This document shows positions 51,128 through 61,605 of a stretch of DNA of 64,000 nt, piece after piece (position 1 is the stretch's first letter; every line of letters begins with the position of its first letter). The stretch comes from Pseudomonas sp. RIT-562 (lineage in GTDB: Bacteria; Pseudomonadota; Gammaproteobacteria; Pseudomonadales; Pseudomonadaceae): contig NZ_JAPJIV010000005.1 of NCBI RefSeq assembly GCF_026241895.1, positions 209,078 through 273,077 of the forward strand, given 5' to 3'. The notes beneath the pieces are model-generated. The model saw only the letters and a program-made list of their open reading frames with translations. It did not search any database and had not been told where the DNA came from. A program made the translations under genes and the position numbers.

Positions 51128-52564
51128 TTATGGGATCCAGTTCCCATGAAAACCCAGCGGTATATGATGATCCAGCTTTACCCGTGCCAATGGTGCGCCC
51201 GTGAAGTCGCTCGCGTCGTGGATCACCAGTTCGCTTTTGTTTGTCTGGGGATCCCACCAGACGACCAGCAACCAACCATCGTCTTCACTCACCGCATCGG
51301 GTTTGGCCACGAATATCGGCTCGGCAGGGGACACGTCCCTGTCACCTTCCAGTGTTTGGTACTCGGTTTTGCCTGAAATAAAATCGTGCTTTATCAGGCA
51401 ATTGAAATCGTGGCTGTCACTTTTGGGCTGGTGTACACCGGCAAAGTAGCCGTATTGGTGTTTTGCACCCAGGAGTTTTTCATTGATCCTAGGAAATTCG
51501 ACGGAGAAATTTCCGACCCGTGCTCGTGTCATCTGACCGGCATCGAGATCCAGGGTCCAGCGGTACAGCGCGGGAGGTGTGAACGGCGAGCGTCCAGCGT
51601 CAGGAAAAGGAAACGGAAAGAAATTCTCGACTTTTATATCATCGACAAACTGGAGGTCACTGACGCAGCCGTCGACGATTATTTTGCCATCTTCCTCGTA
51701 GGCGTTGACGAAGTGTGTGGTTTGGTAAGCTTCATCGGTGAACCATTGAGTTGCACCGGTCTGCCGATGGACCACCAGGGTTCGATTGCTCTGCTTTGGG
51801 TCAAACGTCCACGCAGATTTGCCTGCAGGAACTCGGTCGGGTGATTCTGGACGCCAGTTGATGGGCCCAAAGAAGAAGACAAAATGATTTTCAGTGAACA
51901 TGAAGTCGTGAATATAGGCGGGGGCGTCAAGTGTAACGACGTGCTGTTTCAGGATGTTCCCTTGTTTGTCAGCCAGTGCACAGACGAATCGGCGGGTTTC
52001 GGGTTCGACCGTATACAATAGTAGTTCATTTTTTGCGGCGTCGGTATGGATATGCGCGGTAACCAGTGCATCAATTGCGCCGTGGAAATCAAAGGTACCA
52101 ATGGTTTCCAGGGTGTTTCGGTCAAGTTCATAATAGTGTCTACCCGCCTCTTGCAGAGCCAATACGCGTCCGTCGATTTCCACGACATTGACGTTGGCTA
52201 CTTGCTTGACGGCAGCCGGCCCCTTTTCAAGCTGTGGTTGAGCTACTTCGTAAGACCCGTAAATACCGTTGTAGAGCGATCTACCGGCTGCTTCTTCTTC
52301 CTTGAAACCCTCGGTGCGCACCCATTTATTGCGGTAGTTGACAGCGCCGTTGCTGATATAAAACCCATGAACCATGCCATCTCCGTCGAACCAGTGGTAT
52401 CGGTCAGGGCGAGCAGGCTCCCAACGCTGGTTGGATCCGGTTCGAAAAAGCACGCCCTCAAGTTCAGGCGGCACAGTACCTTCTATGCGAAGTTCATTGG
52501 CGATGATTTCGTTGGAGAGGGGTTGGCGAATACCTTGTAAAAAGGGGCTGCTATTGTTCCACAT
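51128..52564 (-). CDS. Carotenoid oxygenase-family dioxygenase (lignostilbene/apocarotenoid cleavage type)
   Basis: A 478-residue iron(II) oxygenase with the four conserved histidines: H171 (TAHIHTD), H219 (IHDFMFTE), H284 (THFVNAYEED) and H473 (FHGNWIP). The YHWFDGDGMVHGFYI region near residue 56 is typical. Bacterial members cleave a C=C between aromatic rings (lignostilbenes, resveratrol-like) or in apocarotenoids and give two aldehydes. It is the last gene of the leftward GMC-ALDH-CCO operon, 236 nt after the dehydrogenase stop. Those partner enzymes fit oxidation of its aldehyde products. Confidence 0.9.
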   Translation of the reverse strand: MWNNSSPFLQGIRQPLSNEIIANELRIEGTVPPELEGVLFRTGSNQRWEPARPDRYHWFDGDGMVHGFYISNGAVNYRNKWVRTEGFKEEEAAGRSLYNGIYGSYEVAQPQLEKGPAAVKQVANVNVVEIDGRVLALQEAGRHYYELDRNTLETIGTFDFHGAIDALVTAHIHTDAAKNELLLYTVEPETRRFVCALADKQGNILKQHVVTLDAPAYIHDFMFTENHFVFFFGPINWRPESPDRVPAGKSAWTFDPKQSNRTLVVHRQTGATQWFTDEAYQTTHFVNAYEEDGKIIVDGCVSDLQFVDDIKVENFFPFPFPDAGRSPFTPPALYRWTLDLDAGQMTRARVGNFSVEFPRINEKLLGAKHQYGYFAGVHQPKSDSHDFNCLIKHDFISGKTEYQTLEGDRDVSPAEPIFVAKPDAVSEDDGWLLVVWWDPQTNKSELVIHDASDFTGAPLARVKLDHHIPLGFHGNWIP

Positions 52565-52800
52565 GATGTATCTCCCGAAGGCTAATAGGGGTGTCTTATT
52601 AAGGGTTAATAGAATGCTAGCCTTTGGTGTTATTGCTGTCTCCGGGTTGTGAGTACGAATTCTTATGGAGTGTTGGTACTGAGGTGCATGCAGTTGTTTA
52701 TGTTGAGCTCGTCACGGTTTATGTGGTCGCGCGATCAAGGCAGGATTGCAAAGAATACCTGCCGTTGACCTGCCTCAGGTTCGCGGAGTTGGTGTTTTAT
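52565..52800. other. Gap between the oxygenase and aldehyde dehydrogenase genes
   Basis: No gene is seen in these 236 nt. It is long for an operon gap, so the carotenoid-oxygenase gene may also have its own promoter here; I do not see a clear operator. Confidence 0.3.
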
Positions 52801-54132
<1,332 letters not shown>

Positions 54133-54175
54133 TCACCTTATCGAATTCAGTGGATGTTTATGAGCGTCACGCAGA

Positions 54176-55771
54176 TCAGCGAAAGTAATCTTCACAGAGC
54201 ATTTTGGCAGCGTGCAGGGCCAGCGCCTGAGTGGGCGCGTTGGTGTTGCCGCTAGTAATGTTGGGCATGATCGAGGCATCGATGACACGCAGATGCTCCA
54301 CGCCTTTCACACGCAGGCGACCATCAACGACGGCACCTTCGTCCTTGCCCATGCGACAGGTGCCGACCGGGTGCCACATGGTGGTGGCGACGCGTTTGAC
54401 CCATTCGCCAATCTGCTCATCGGATTGCACGCTGGGACCCGGTGAGACCTCTTCGTCGATCACCGGCGCTAGCGATTCCTGAGTCAGGACATGGCGCATG
54501 GCTTTCACCGACTCAACGGCCACTTTCAAATCGTATTCGTGGCCGATGAAATTTGGGTTGATCAGCGGCATAGAGGTAGGGTCAGCGTCAGCCAAACGTA
54601 CCCAGCCGCGGCTTTTAGGCTGAAGCACCACTAACTCGAAGGTCACGCCGGGGCGCGTACCGGTAGGGCTCAAGCCGTCTTTGGAAATGATTGGTACGTG
54701 ATAGCACTGAACGGTAGGGTCGCCCTGTAAGTTCAGGGGATCCCAATAGCTGACCGTCTCGATACCGCTGCCTGCGGCCGGGCCGTCTTTGGTCAGGATG
54801 TAGCGGATCCCTGCCTTCAGCGTCCCAAGGCCCTGGGCAACGCTTTGATAGCCCAAGTTCCCTTTCACATAGGCGCTGAGCGGTACGATAGGGTGGTCAT
54901 GTAGGTTTTCGCCCACGCCGGGGGAATCGACCATCACCTCAATGCCGAATTCCTGCAACTGGGTCTTGGGGCCTATGCCGGAATGCATGAGAATCTTCGG
55001 GCTGTGTACCGCCCCGGCGCTGAGTATGACCTGCTTGCCCTGGATTTGCTGCGTAGTCCCGCCCTGGAGTATTTCGACCCCTACCGCGCGGTGGCTATCG
55101 ATCAGCACCCGAGTGACCGTTGTGTTCGCCAGCAAGGTGACGCGGCCACTCTCCAGATGACGGCGCAGGTGCGCGACTACGGCACTGCAACGGCGACTGT
55201 TCTCGATGTTCGATTGCACCGGTGACACACCGATCTGGCTGGCGCCGTTGTAATCCGGATTGTAGGGCAGGCCGTATTCCTGAAATGCCTTCAGGCAATA
55301 CTGGTTCAGTTCGTTGATCCCTTTGGGCAGCTGCACGGCCAGATTGCCTTGGGTGCCATGATGTTCATCATGGAACGTGTCGTTTTTTTCTTGCTCGATG
55401 AAGGCACGCCACATGCTGGCGTGATTCCAGTCCCCGTCGCCTGCGGTGGCTTCGTCCCACGCATCGAAGTCGCGTTTTTGGCCACGCACATACGCCATGG
55501 CATTTACCGACGTGCCTCCCCCCAACACCTTGCCGGAGCGAAAGCGTCGCTCAGTACCATGCTGGGCGACGGTGGAATGGGTCCACACGTGTTTATCCTT
55601 GGCCAGGATGGTGCCGAAGCCGGCTGGAATATGGATCAGCGGGTCGGAATCCTTGCCGCCGGCTTCGATCACGGCAATGCTGGCCCGACTGTTCTCGGCC
55701 AGATAACTGGCCACCACGCATCCGGCTGCACCACTTCCTACAATCAGCACGTCAAAGCTTTTAGTTGTCAT
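54176..55771 (-). CDS. GMC-family FAD oxidoreductase (choline/alcohol dehydrogenase-like)
   Basis: A 531-residue GMC oxidoreductase with the FAD motif GSGAAG at residues 12-17 and the family signatures RSGKVLGGGTSVNAMAYVRG and GAVHSPKILMHSGIGP. The catalytic histidine is in TMWHPVGTCRMG, with NITSGNTNAPTQALALHAAK at the end. It oxidises an alcohol to an aldehyde using a quinone or other acceptor. It is the first gene of the leftward operon and is divergent from the maleate hydratase genes; the gap holds two candidate regulator sites. Confidence 0.92.
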   Translation of the reverse strand: MTTKSFDVLIVGSGAAGCVVASYLAENSRASIAVIEAGGKDSDPLIHIPAGFGTILAKDKHVWTHSTVAQHGTERRFRSGKVLGGGTSVNAMAYVRGQKRDFDAWDEATAGDGDWNHASMWRAFIEQEKNDTFHDEHHGTQGNLAVQLPKGINELNQYCLKAFQEYGLPYNPDYNGASQIGVSPVQSNIENSRRCSAVVAHLRRHLESGRVTLLANTTVTRVLIDSHRAVGVEILQGGTTQQIQGKQVILSAGAVHSPKILMHSGIGPKTQLQEFGIEVMVDSPGVGENLHDHPIVPLSAYVKGNLGYQSVAQGLGTLKAGIRYILTKDGPAAGSGIETVSYWDPLNLQGDPTVQCYHVPIISKDGLSPTGTRPGVTFELVVLQPKSRGWVRLADADPTSMPLINPNFIGHEYDLKVAVESVKAMRHVLTQESLAPVIDEEVSPGPSVQSDEQIGEWVKRVATTMWHPVGTCRMGKDEGAVVDGRLRVKGVEHLRVIDASIMPNITSGNTNAPTQALALHAAKMLCEDYFR

Positions 55772-55887
55772 ATTTACCCACTGCGGATCGCTCTTGAACG
55801 GATGAGTATTGAGGGGGGATAGCGCACTGCCTATCAGACATCGCTATCAAAAGCCGAGATCAGGAATCGTTTAAGCGGGCGCTTTCG

Positions 55888-55914
55888 CTGTTCAGATTTT
55901 ACAAATCTGAACAG
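55888..55914. promoter_or_regulatory. 12-bp-arm palindrome in the GMC / maleate hydratase divergent promoter
   Basis: CTGTTCAGATTT (55888-55899) and AAATCTGAACAG (55903-55914) are perfect inverted copies around the spacer TAC. It lies 117 nt before the GMC start and 149 nt before the LeuC-like start. A dyad of this length is a strong operator candidate for an unlinked or local regulator of the GMC operon. Confidence 0.6.
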
Positions 55915-55956
55915 TACAGTTGGACAACACATAGTACTTTGCCACTCTTTAAAAAT

Positions 55957-55983
55957 CAAAAATAGCGCATTACGATAAAAGCG
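55957..55983 (+). promoter_or_regulatory. Candidate IclR box upstream of the maleate hydratase genes
   Basis: A 27-bp element starting CAAAAATAGCGC and ending GATAAAAGCG matches 24 of 27 positions with the element at 59047-59073 before the gentisate operon; the three differences are all in its middle. It lies about 80 nt before the GTG start of the large subunit gene, upstream of a TACAAT -10-like hexamer at 56010. Confidence 0.6.
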
Positions 55984-56062
55984 CTCTATATTGTCTGAGC
56001 AAGCTTGCCTACAATCCGGCCAGGCAGGTCCGTAATGATCGATCTGACAAGAGGAGCCTCCA

Positions 56063-57475
56063 GTGCCCAAAACGCTGCTGCAAAAACTCTGGGAAACGCA
56101 CGTCGTACGTCATGACCCGGACGGTTCGGCGATGCTTTACATCGATCTGCAGTTGATCAATGAAGTCACCAGCCCCCAGGCTTTTGAAGGTTTATCGGCA
56201 GCGGGGCTGAACCCTTGGCGAAGCGGCACGATCATCGCCACCTCGGACCACAATGTGCCGACTAGGGACTTGGCTCTGGGCATTCAGGATCCGGTAGCGA
56301 AAATTCAGGTTCAGACGCTTGAGCGTAACTGCGATGACCTGAACCTGCGCCACTTTAAAATGGGTGATCAAAGGCAGGGCATTTTGCATGTCATCGCGCC
56401 TGAATCTGGCGCCAGTCTTCCGGGAATGACCATCGTCTGTGGCGACTCTCATACCAGTACCCATGGTGCTTTCGCGGCCTTGGCATTTGGCATCGGCACT
56501 TCCGAGATCGAGCACGTTCTCGCCACCCAGTGCCTGCGTGTTTCACCCATGGCGGCGATGAAGGTTCAGATCGACGGCGAATTGCAGCCGTTCGTGACCG
56601 CAAAAGACTTGGCCCTGAGCTTGATTCGCAAAATCGGTACTGCGGGGGCCACCGGTCATGCAATCGAGTTCACGGGCAGCACGGTCAGTAGCATGTCCAT
56701 GGAAGCGCGGATGACCCTTTGCAATATGGCAATCGAAGCCGGAGCTCGCGTCGGGCTGATCGGTGTAGACGAGACCACACTGGCCTACCTGCACGGCCGA
56801 CCTCATGCGCCGCGAGACGCAGGCTGGGAGGCCGCCGCTACGTTTTGGCGCACGCTTCACAGCGACCCTGGGGCAATTTTCCAACAGGTGGTGAACCTGG
56901 ATGCAGCAAAAGTTGCCCCTCAAGTTTCATGGGGAACTTCTCCGCAAATGGTGTGCGATGTTCTAGAAAAGGTGCCCGACCCCGCGGACGAAGTAGACCC
57001 CGCTAAACGTCAGGCCTTGGTCAGCGCGCTCGACTATATGGGGATTACAGCGGGCACAGCCATCGTTTCAATCGAACTCGACAAGATTTTCATAGGCTCC
57101 TGCACCAATGCACGCATCGAGGACCTGCGGGCAGCTGCCCAGGTTGTAGTCGGTCAAAAAGTATCCACGCGTATCAAACAAGCATTGGTGGTGCCGGGAT
57201 CAGGACAGGTCAAAGCCATGGCTGAAGCCGAGGGCTTGGACAGGATATTCATCGACGCTGGGTTTGAATGGCGCGAGCCCGGTTGTTCGATGTGCTTGGG
57301 AATGAACGAGGACCGGCTGCTCCCTGGGGAGCGTTGTGCATCTACGTCCAATCGCAATTTCGAGGGGCGTCAGGGGCAGGGTGGCAGAACTCACCTCGTG
57401 AGCCCGGTCACTGCAGCAGCGGCGGCCCTGGCAGGACATTTCGTTGATATAACCGCTGCCCAGATAAGGAGTTGA
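56063..57475 (+). CDS. LeuC-like hydratase large subunit, probable maleate hydratase (HbzI-like)
   Basis: A 470-residue aconitase-superfamily large subunit. [12 protein letters not shown] is at residues 126-137, and the 4Fe-4S ligands are C347 (GSCTN), C408 and C411 (CSMC). By sequence alone it looks like 3-isopropylmalate dehydratase LeuC. The neighbours are the gentisate pathway, however, and in Pseudomonas alcaligenes the LeuCD-like HbzIJ hydrates maleate to D-malate after direct maleylpyruvate hydrolysis. The same gene set here makes that the best call. The GTG start has GAGGAG upstream. The small subunit follows after 6 nt. Confidence 0.85.
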   Translation: MPKTLLQKLWETHVVRHDPDGSAMLYIDLQLINEVTSPQAFEGLSAAGLNPWRSGTIIATSDHNVPTRDLALGIQDPVAKIQVQTLERNCDDLNLRHFKMGDQRQGILHVIAPESGASLPGMTIVCGDSHTSTHGAFAALAFGIGTSEIEHVLATQCLRVSPMAAMKVQIDGELQPFVTAKDLALSLIRKIGTAGATGHAIEFTGSTVSSMSMEARMTLCNMAIEAGARVGLIGVDETTLAYLHGRPHAPRDAGWEAAATFWRTLHSDPGAIFQQVVNLDAAKVAPQVSWGTSPQMVCDVLEKVPDPADEVDPAKRQALVSALDYMGITAGTAIVSIELDKIFIGSCTNARIEDLRAAAQVVVGQKVSTRIKQALVVPGSGQVKAMAEAEGLDRIFIDAGFEWREPGCSMCLGMNEDRLLPGERCASTSNRNFEGRQGQGGRTHLVSPVTAAAAALAGHFVDITAAQIRS

Positions 57476-57481
57476 AAGGCC

Positions 57482-58126
57482 GTGAAACCATTCAAGCAGT
57501 TTTGTGCAGTAGCGGCGCCGCTTGATCGAATCAATGTGGACACGGACGCCATTTTGCCGAAGCAATTCATGAAATTGATCAGCAAATATGGCTATGGCGA
57601 TTACCTGTTCGATAACTGGCGTTATCTAGACCAAGGCCAACCTGGGGACGACTGCTCGGTACGACCGCTCAACGAGCAGTTCATGCTCAACCAGCCCCGG
57701 TTCAAGTCAGCGCAAATCCTGCTGTGCCGAGATAATTTCGGTTGTGGTTCGAGCCGCGAGCACGCGCCGTGGGCCTTGCGTGATTTCGGGTTCAAAGCGC
57801 TGCTCAGCACCAGTTTCGCAGATATTTTTTATGGCAACTGCCTTAAGAACGGCGTGCTGCCCATCGTGTTGACCAAGGATGAAATGGATCACCTGTTCTC
57901 ACTCGCGGCCCGTGATGCTGCGTTGCAACTTGAGATCAATCTAGCGGACCAAACCGTTTCCCAGCCTGAGGGCGTGATCTACCGTTTCGAGATCGATGCA
58001 TTCCGCAAAAAATGCGTGATGTTGGGGCTCGATGAAATCAGCCTGACGCTCGCTCAAGCCGACGACGTGCGCTTATACGAAAGCAAGCGACGCGCCACCG
58101 AGCCTTGGCTGTTTCCAGAGAGCTGA
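57482..58126 (+). CDS. LeuD-like hydratase small subunit, probable maleate hydratase (HbzJ-like)
   Basis: A 214-residue aconitase-superfamily small (swivel) subunit. The conserved substrate-side motif CRDNFGCGSSREHAPWALRDFG is near residue 81, and ADIFYGNCLKNGVLPI follows. It starts with GTG (VKPFKQFCAVAAPLDRINVDTDAILPKQF). It forms the heterodimeric enzyme with the upstream subunit. As for that subunit, assignment to maleate rather than isopropylmalate rests on the gentisate neighbourhood. A true leucine-pathway role would be expected beside leuB, which is not here. Confidence 0.85.
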   Translation: MKPFKQFCAVAAPLDRINVDTDAILPKQFMKLISKYGYGDYLFDNWRYLDQGQPGDDCSVRPLNEQFMLNQPRFKSAQILLCRDNFGCGSSREHAPWALRDFGFKALLSTSFADIFYGNCLKNGVLPIVLTKDEMDHLFSLAARDAALQLEINLADQTVSQPEGVIYRFEIDAFRKKCVMLGLDEISLTLAQADDVRLYESKRRATEPWLFPES

Positions 58127-58140
58127 CGGCGTTGTGTATT

Positions 58141-58938
58141 TCATGATCCAGAAGACGCCAACACCGTCATTTTCTGCGTCATCTCGGCCCCGGCCTTCGC
58201 AACAATAGGCGCGAGCAGTGTTCTGACTTCCGGGGAGGCATCGACGACGGGTATCACGATGCTGATGCTGCCGATCACCCGTTTATCGTCAAAAACGGCG
58301 GCTGAAATACCCGCAGCGCTATTGCCCAATTCGCCTGAAGTGATGACTACGGACTCGTTTCTCAGCGATCTCAGTGTCTGCTTGACTTGCGCCCAATTGG
58401 CCCCAAGGCCAAAGCGCTCGAATTCGCCCGTTACGCCTTCGTAGTAGGGTTTGACCTGGCGCAATGGCAGGTGCGCCAGGATGACCTTTGAGGCTGCGCC
58501 TTGGTAAAGGGGCCTTGGGAGGCCGCGCTCATAGCTGATGTCTTGCTTGAAACGGGTGGTGAACTCCTCATGCACGCACATGACGTGCTCTTGGAAGTAC
58601 CGGCATAAAATCGCGATGCTGTCAGCGGGGGCCGCATTCAGCATGTCACCCATGACCAACCTTGCAGCCTGGATCATCGGATCACCCAACCGCATTTTTC
58701 TATCCAACGCGATGATTGCTGGGCCCAGCACGTAGCGCCCCGGGGTAAAGGCGCTGATGTATCCGGCACCCGACAGGGTTCGAAAGTAACGGTACGTATG
58801 GCTCGCCGATAGTCCTAACTCGATCGCCGCTTCGTCCACAGACCAATCAGATTTGCTGTCTCCACTGAACAATTCGAGCAGGCGCATCAAGCGATCCTGG
58901 GAGCTGCCTTTGGGATCTTCTGCGCCTGAGACTTGCAT
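58141..58938 (-). CDS. IclR-family transcriptional regulator (gentisate block)
   Basis: A 265-residue IclR regulator starting MQVSGAEDPKGSSQDRLM. The winged helix has VDEAAIELGLSASHTYRYFRTLSGAGYI, and the effector domain contains CVHEEFTTRFKQDISYERGLPRPLYQGAASKVILAHL. It is divergent from the AAHS-gentisate operon and converges on the hydratase genes. The 27-bp element repeated before both of those operons is its likely binding site. The frame is open further upstream, but the ATG at 58938 gives a normal family start. Confidence 0.9.
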   Translation of the reverse strand: MQVSGAEDPKGSSQDRLMRLLELFSGDSKSDWSVDEAAIELGLSASHTYRYFRTLSGAGYISAFTPGRYVLGPAIIALDRKMRLGDPMIQAARLVMGDMLNAAPADSIAILCRYFQEHVMCVHEEFTTRFKQDISYERGLPRPLYQGAASKVILAHLPLRQVKPYYEGVTGEFERFGLGANWAQVKQTLRSLRNESVVITSGELGNSAAGISAAVFDDKRVIGSISIVIPVVDASPEVRTLLAPIVAKAGAEMTQKMTVLASSGS

Positions 58939-59046
58939 GGCTGACGCGCCGGTTACCTGCTGCTTTATCAACCCTGCCCCCTTAGAAAGGTGTGCTTGAC
59001 GGAGCCCGCATGTTACCGCCAAGCTCGACCACGAGGTGAGTAAAAA

Positions 59047-59101
59047 CAAAAATAGCGCCATAAGATAAAAGCGTTGACACTTTTTGGAAAAAACATAATT
59101 A
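59047..59101 (+). promoter_or_regulatory. Candidate IclR box and promoter of the gentisate operon
   Basis: The 27-bp element (59047-59073) is the second copy of the box at 55957. It abuts a consensus -35 hexamer TTGACA (59074-59079); a -10-like TAATTA follows at 59096-59101 with 16-nt spacing. A box touching -35 is the normal place for an activating IclR protein. The AAHS start is 50 nt further on. Confidence 0.6.
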
Positions 59102-59151
59102 TCGTATTACAACAAATAATACAAAACACCTTAAGGTGTGAGGGTTCCATC

Positions 59152-60540
59152 ATGAGCCAGCTAGCGCAGCCATCGTCCCCCGTCCTCGACATCGCCCCTA
59201 TTCTCGATCACGGAGAGTGGACGTCCTATCAAAAGCGAATTCTCTTCTTGGTCGCCCTCGTCATGGTGTTCGATGGCGTGGACGCGCAGGTGCTTAGCCT
59301 GTCGCTGTCCTCCATTTCAGCCGAATGGGGTATCAGCCGCGCAGCCTTTGCACCGGTGCTTGGATTCAGTTTCGTGGCCATGGCACTGGGGACGGCCCTC
59401 GGGGGCCTGTTGGGCGACCGCATCGGCAGAAAATGGACCCTCATCGCGTCCAGCGTAACGTTTGGCCTGATGACGTTATTGGGCGCGCTCGCCGATGACA
59501 TCGTCTTTCTGGGCGTCTGCCGAGTGATTGCATCGTTGGGCATGGGAGCAGCCATGCCTAACGTCACGGCAATGCTGGCTGAGTACACACCTTTGCGCCG
59601 GCGCAGCCTTGCCCTCGCCATCGGGATGAGCGCGTTGCCTTTTGGCGGTATTGTCGTTGGCCTGTTAGGGGCGCAAATTCTTCCTGCCCTTGGCTGGCGC
59701 AGTTTTTTCGTGATTGCGGGGTGTGCGCCGTTGATCGTCGCGCTGACGCTGATCATTGGCGTCCCAGAGTCGCTGAGATTTCTGGTGGCGCGCGGCATCA
59801 AGCCGGCAGCGTGCCTGAACATCATTCGCCACCTGGGGCATGCGGTGTCATTGACCACCACGTTGGAGGACAGCGGCGAAGCGGCTGCAGTCAAGAAGGC
59901 TTCGGTGCGAACGTTAATGGCCAGCGAATATGCCGGCGACACACGGGTTCTGGCGGTCGCTTTCTTTACCGTGATTCTGTCTAGCTACCTCATGTTTACC
60001 TGGTCCCCCTCCCTGTTCGTCGAGGCCGGTTACAGCGTCAGTATGTCCAGCGCAAGTATGGCGTTGTTCAGCCTCGGTGGCCTGATTGGAGGGGTGGGCG
60101 GCGGCTGGCTGTTCAGTCGCTTCGGTTCGCGCAAAACCATGCTCTGCATGGCGGCGGGGGCGTTGGCCTGCTGCGCTGCGCTGATGGTAACGCCGTTGCA
60201 ACCTGCTGCGAATTCGCTCCCTATCATCACCGTTAGCCTGCTGCTGCTCGGCCTCTGCGTACCGGGCACACAAGCAATCCTATTCGTGCTGGCGGCGCAG
60301 ATATTCCCTACCTCAATGCGTGCAAGTGGCGTCGGTTTGCCCGCAGCTTTCGGACGGCTGGGCGCGGTGCTGAGCGCTTTCATCGGCCCCTGGATTCTTG
60401 CCAGCACAGGCACTCGGTTCTTCGGTTTTATAGCAGCCATGATGTTGATTCTTTTTGTCGCGCTGACCCTCGTCCGTCGCCACATCGCACGGACCGCAAA
60501 CCAAGACCGTAGCGATGCACGGCTGAACGAAGTTCGATAG
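59152..60540 (+). CDS. MFS transporter, aromatic acid:H+ symporter (AAHS) family, gentisate block
   Basis: A 462-residue 12-helix AAHS transporter. DGVDAQVLSLSL is in helix 1 and GDRIGRKWTLIASS in the 2-3 loop. It is likely to import 3-hydroxybenzoate or gentisate for the enzymes that follow. The ATG at 59152 has a GTGAGGG ribosome-binding site; earlier in-frame codons would run through the promoter. It shares family and position with the module B transporter at 46191 but is a separate paralogue. Gentisate dioxygenase follows after 18 nt. Confidence 0.9.
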   Translation: MSQLAQPSSPVLDIAPILDHGEWTSYQKRILFLVALVMVFDGVDAQVLSLSLSSISAEWGISRAAFAPVLGFSFVAMALGTALGGLLGDRIGRKWTLIASSVTFGLMTLLGALADDIVFLGVCRVIASLGMGAAMPNVTAMLAEYTPLRRRSLALAIGMSALPFGGIVVGLLGAQILPALGWRSFFVIAGCAPLIVALTLIIGVPESLRFLVARGIKPAACLNIIRHLGHAVSLTTTLEDSGEAAAVKKASVRTLMASEYAGDTRVLAVAFFTVILSSYLMFTWSPSLFVEAGYSVSMSSASMALFSLGGLIGGVGGGWLFSRFGSRKTMLCMAAGALACCAALMVTPLQPAANSLPIITVSLLLLGLCVPGTQAILFVLAAQIFPTSMRASGVGLPAAFGRLGAVLSAFIGPWILASTGTRFFGFIAAMMLILFVALTLVRRHIARTANQDRSDARLNEVR

Positions 60541-60558
60541 ATAGGTAAGGAGATATTT

Positions 60559-61605
60559 GTGAGTAACAATGCCTTTAGAGATCACATTGCCCATGACAAC
60601 ATGACGCCCCTCTGGGAGGTATTGCGCGGGCTTACCCCGCGCGAGCCCAAGCAGACGGCGGACCCCGTAATCTGGCGCGCCGAAACCATTCGCCAAAATA
60701 TGAAAATGGCCTGTGAGGTCATCTCCGCCGAAGATGCGGAGCGCCGTGTGCTTGTCCTAGAAAACCCTAAGTTTCGGGGCAAGTCGCAGATAACGTCATC
60801 CCTCTATGCGGGTATTCAAATGATCCTGCCCGGGGAGGTCGCCCCCAGTCATCGCCATACGGCGTCTGCGCTAAGACTGATTTTAAGTGGCCAGGGTGGG
60901 TTCACTACGGTGCATGGCGAAAAGGTACTAATGAACCCGGGTGACTTTGTCATCACGCCCACGAACGTTTTTCATGACCATGGTGCGCAGGGCACGGAAC
61001 CTGTGATGTGGCTGGACGGCCTGGATGTGCCTGTTGTGCAAATGCTCAACGCCGGTTTCTCTGCTGATGACCCGAATCTACGTCAGGCCCTGACACGCCC
61101 GACAGGCGACTCCAATGCGCGATTCGCCGCTGGCCTGAGACCTGTAGGCGACACCCACGGCGGCCCCGTCAGCCCACTTTTTCACTACCCCTATTCGCGC
61201 ACGCGTGCAGCGCTTGAACAGTTGTCGCTCGTCGATGAGTGGGACGCGTGCAACGGTTTCAAACTGATGTTTACCAACCCAACGAATGGGCTGTCCCCGA
61301 TTCGCTCGATGGGTGCCTTTATGCAGATGTTCCCAGCAGGGTTCAAGGGCACGAGCTTTCGTGAAACCGACGGAGCTGTTTGCTGCGTGGTTGAAGGCAG
61401 CCTGCGCGTTCAGGTCGGTGACCAAACGTGGACAGCCTGCAAGGACGACGTATTTGTTGTTCCGGGTTGGGCATGGCGTTGTTTTGAGGCGGACGAGCAA
61501 TGCGTACTGTTCAGCTTTTCCGATCGACCGTTGCAAGAACACCTCGGTTTTTGGCGCAGCGAAATCAATCCGAGCGCAACTACTACACCAGGAGAAAAAC
61601 CATGA
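60559..61605 (+). CDS. Gentisate 1,2-dioxygenase
   Basis: A 348-residue bicupin iron dioxygenase that opens gentisate to maleylpyruvate. Iron ligands are H98 and H100 (SHRHTASALR) and H139 (VFHDHG) in the first cupin; the N-terminal TPLWEVLRGLTPREP and the second cupin (GTSFRETDGAVCCVVEGSLRVQVGD) are standard. The start is GTG with AAGGAG upstream. It overlaps the maleylpyruvate hydrolase start by 4 nt. Neighbouring 3-hydroxybenzoate 6-hydroxylase provides gentisate. Confidence 0.93.
   Translation: MSNNAFRDHIAHDNMTPLWEVLRGLTPREPKQTADPVIWRAETIRQNMKMACEVISAEDAERRVLVLENPKFRGKSQITSSLYAGIQMILPGEVAPSHRHTASALRLILSGQGGFTTVHGEKVLMNPGDFVITPTNVFHDHGAQGTEPVMWLDGLDVPVVQMLNAGFSADDPNLRQALTRPTGDSNARFAAGLRPVGDTHGGPVSPLFHYPYSRTRAALEQLSLVDEWDACNGFKLMFTNPTNGLSPIRSMGAFMQMFPAGFKGTSFRETDGAVCCVVEGSLRVQVGDQTWTACKDDVFVVPGWAWRCFEADEQCVLFSFSDRPLQEHLGFWRSEINPSATTTPGEKP

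Noticed and set aside
56063..58126. Leucine-biosynthesis leuCD operon
   Set aside because: No leuB/leuA nearby, and the genes sit in a gentisate regulon with a shared IclR box; maleate hydratase fits better.
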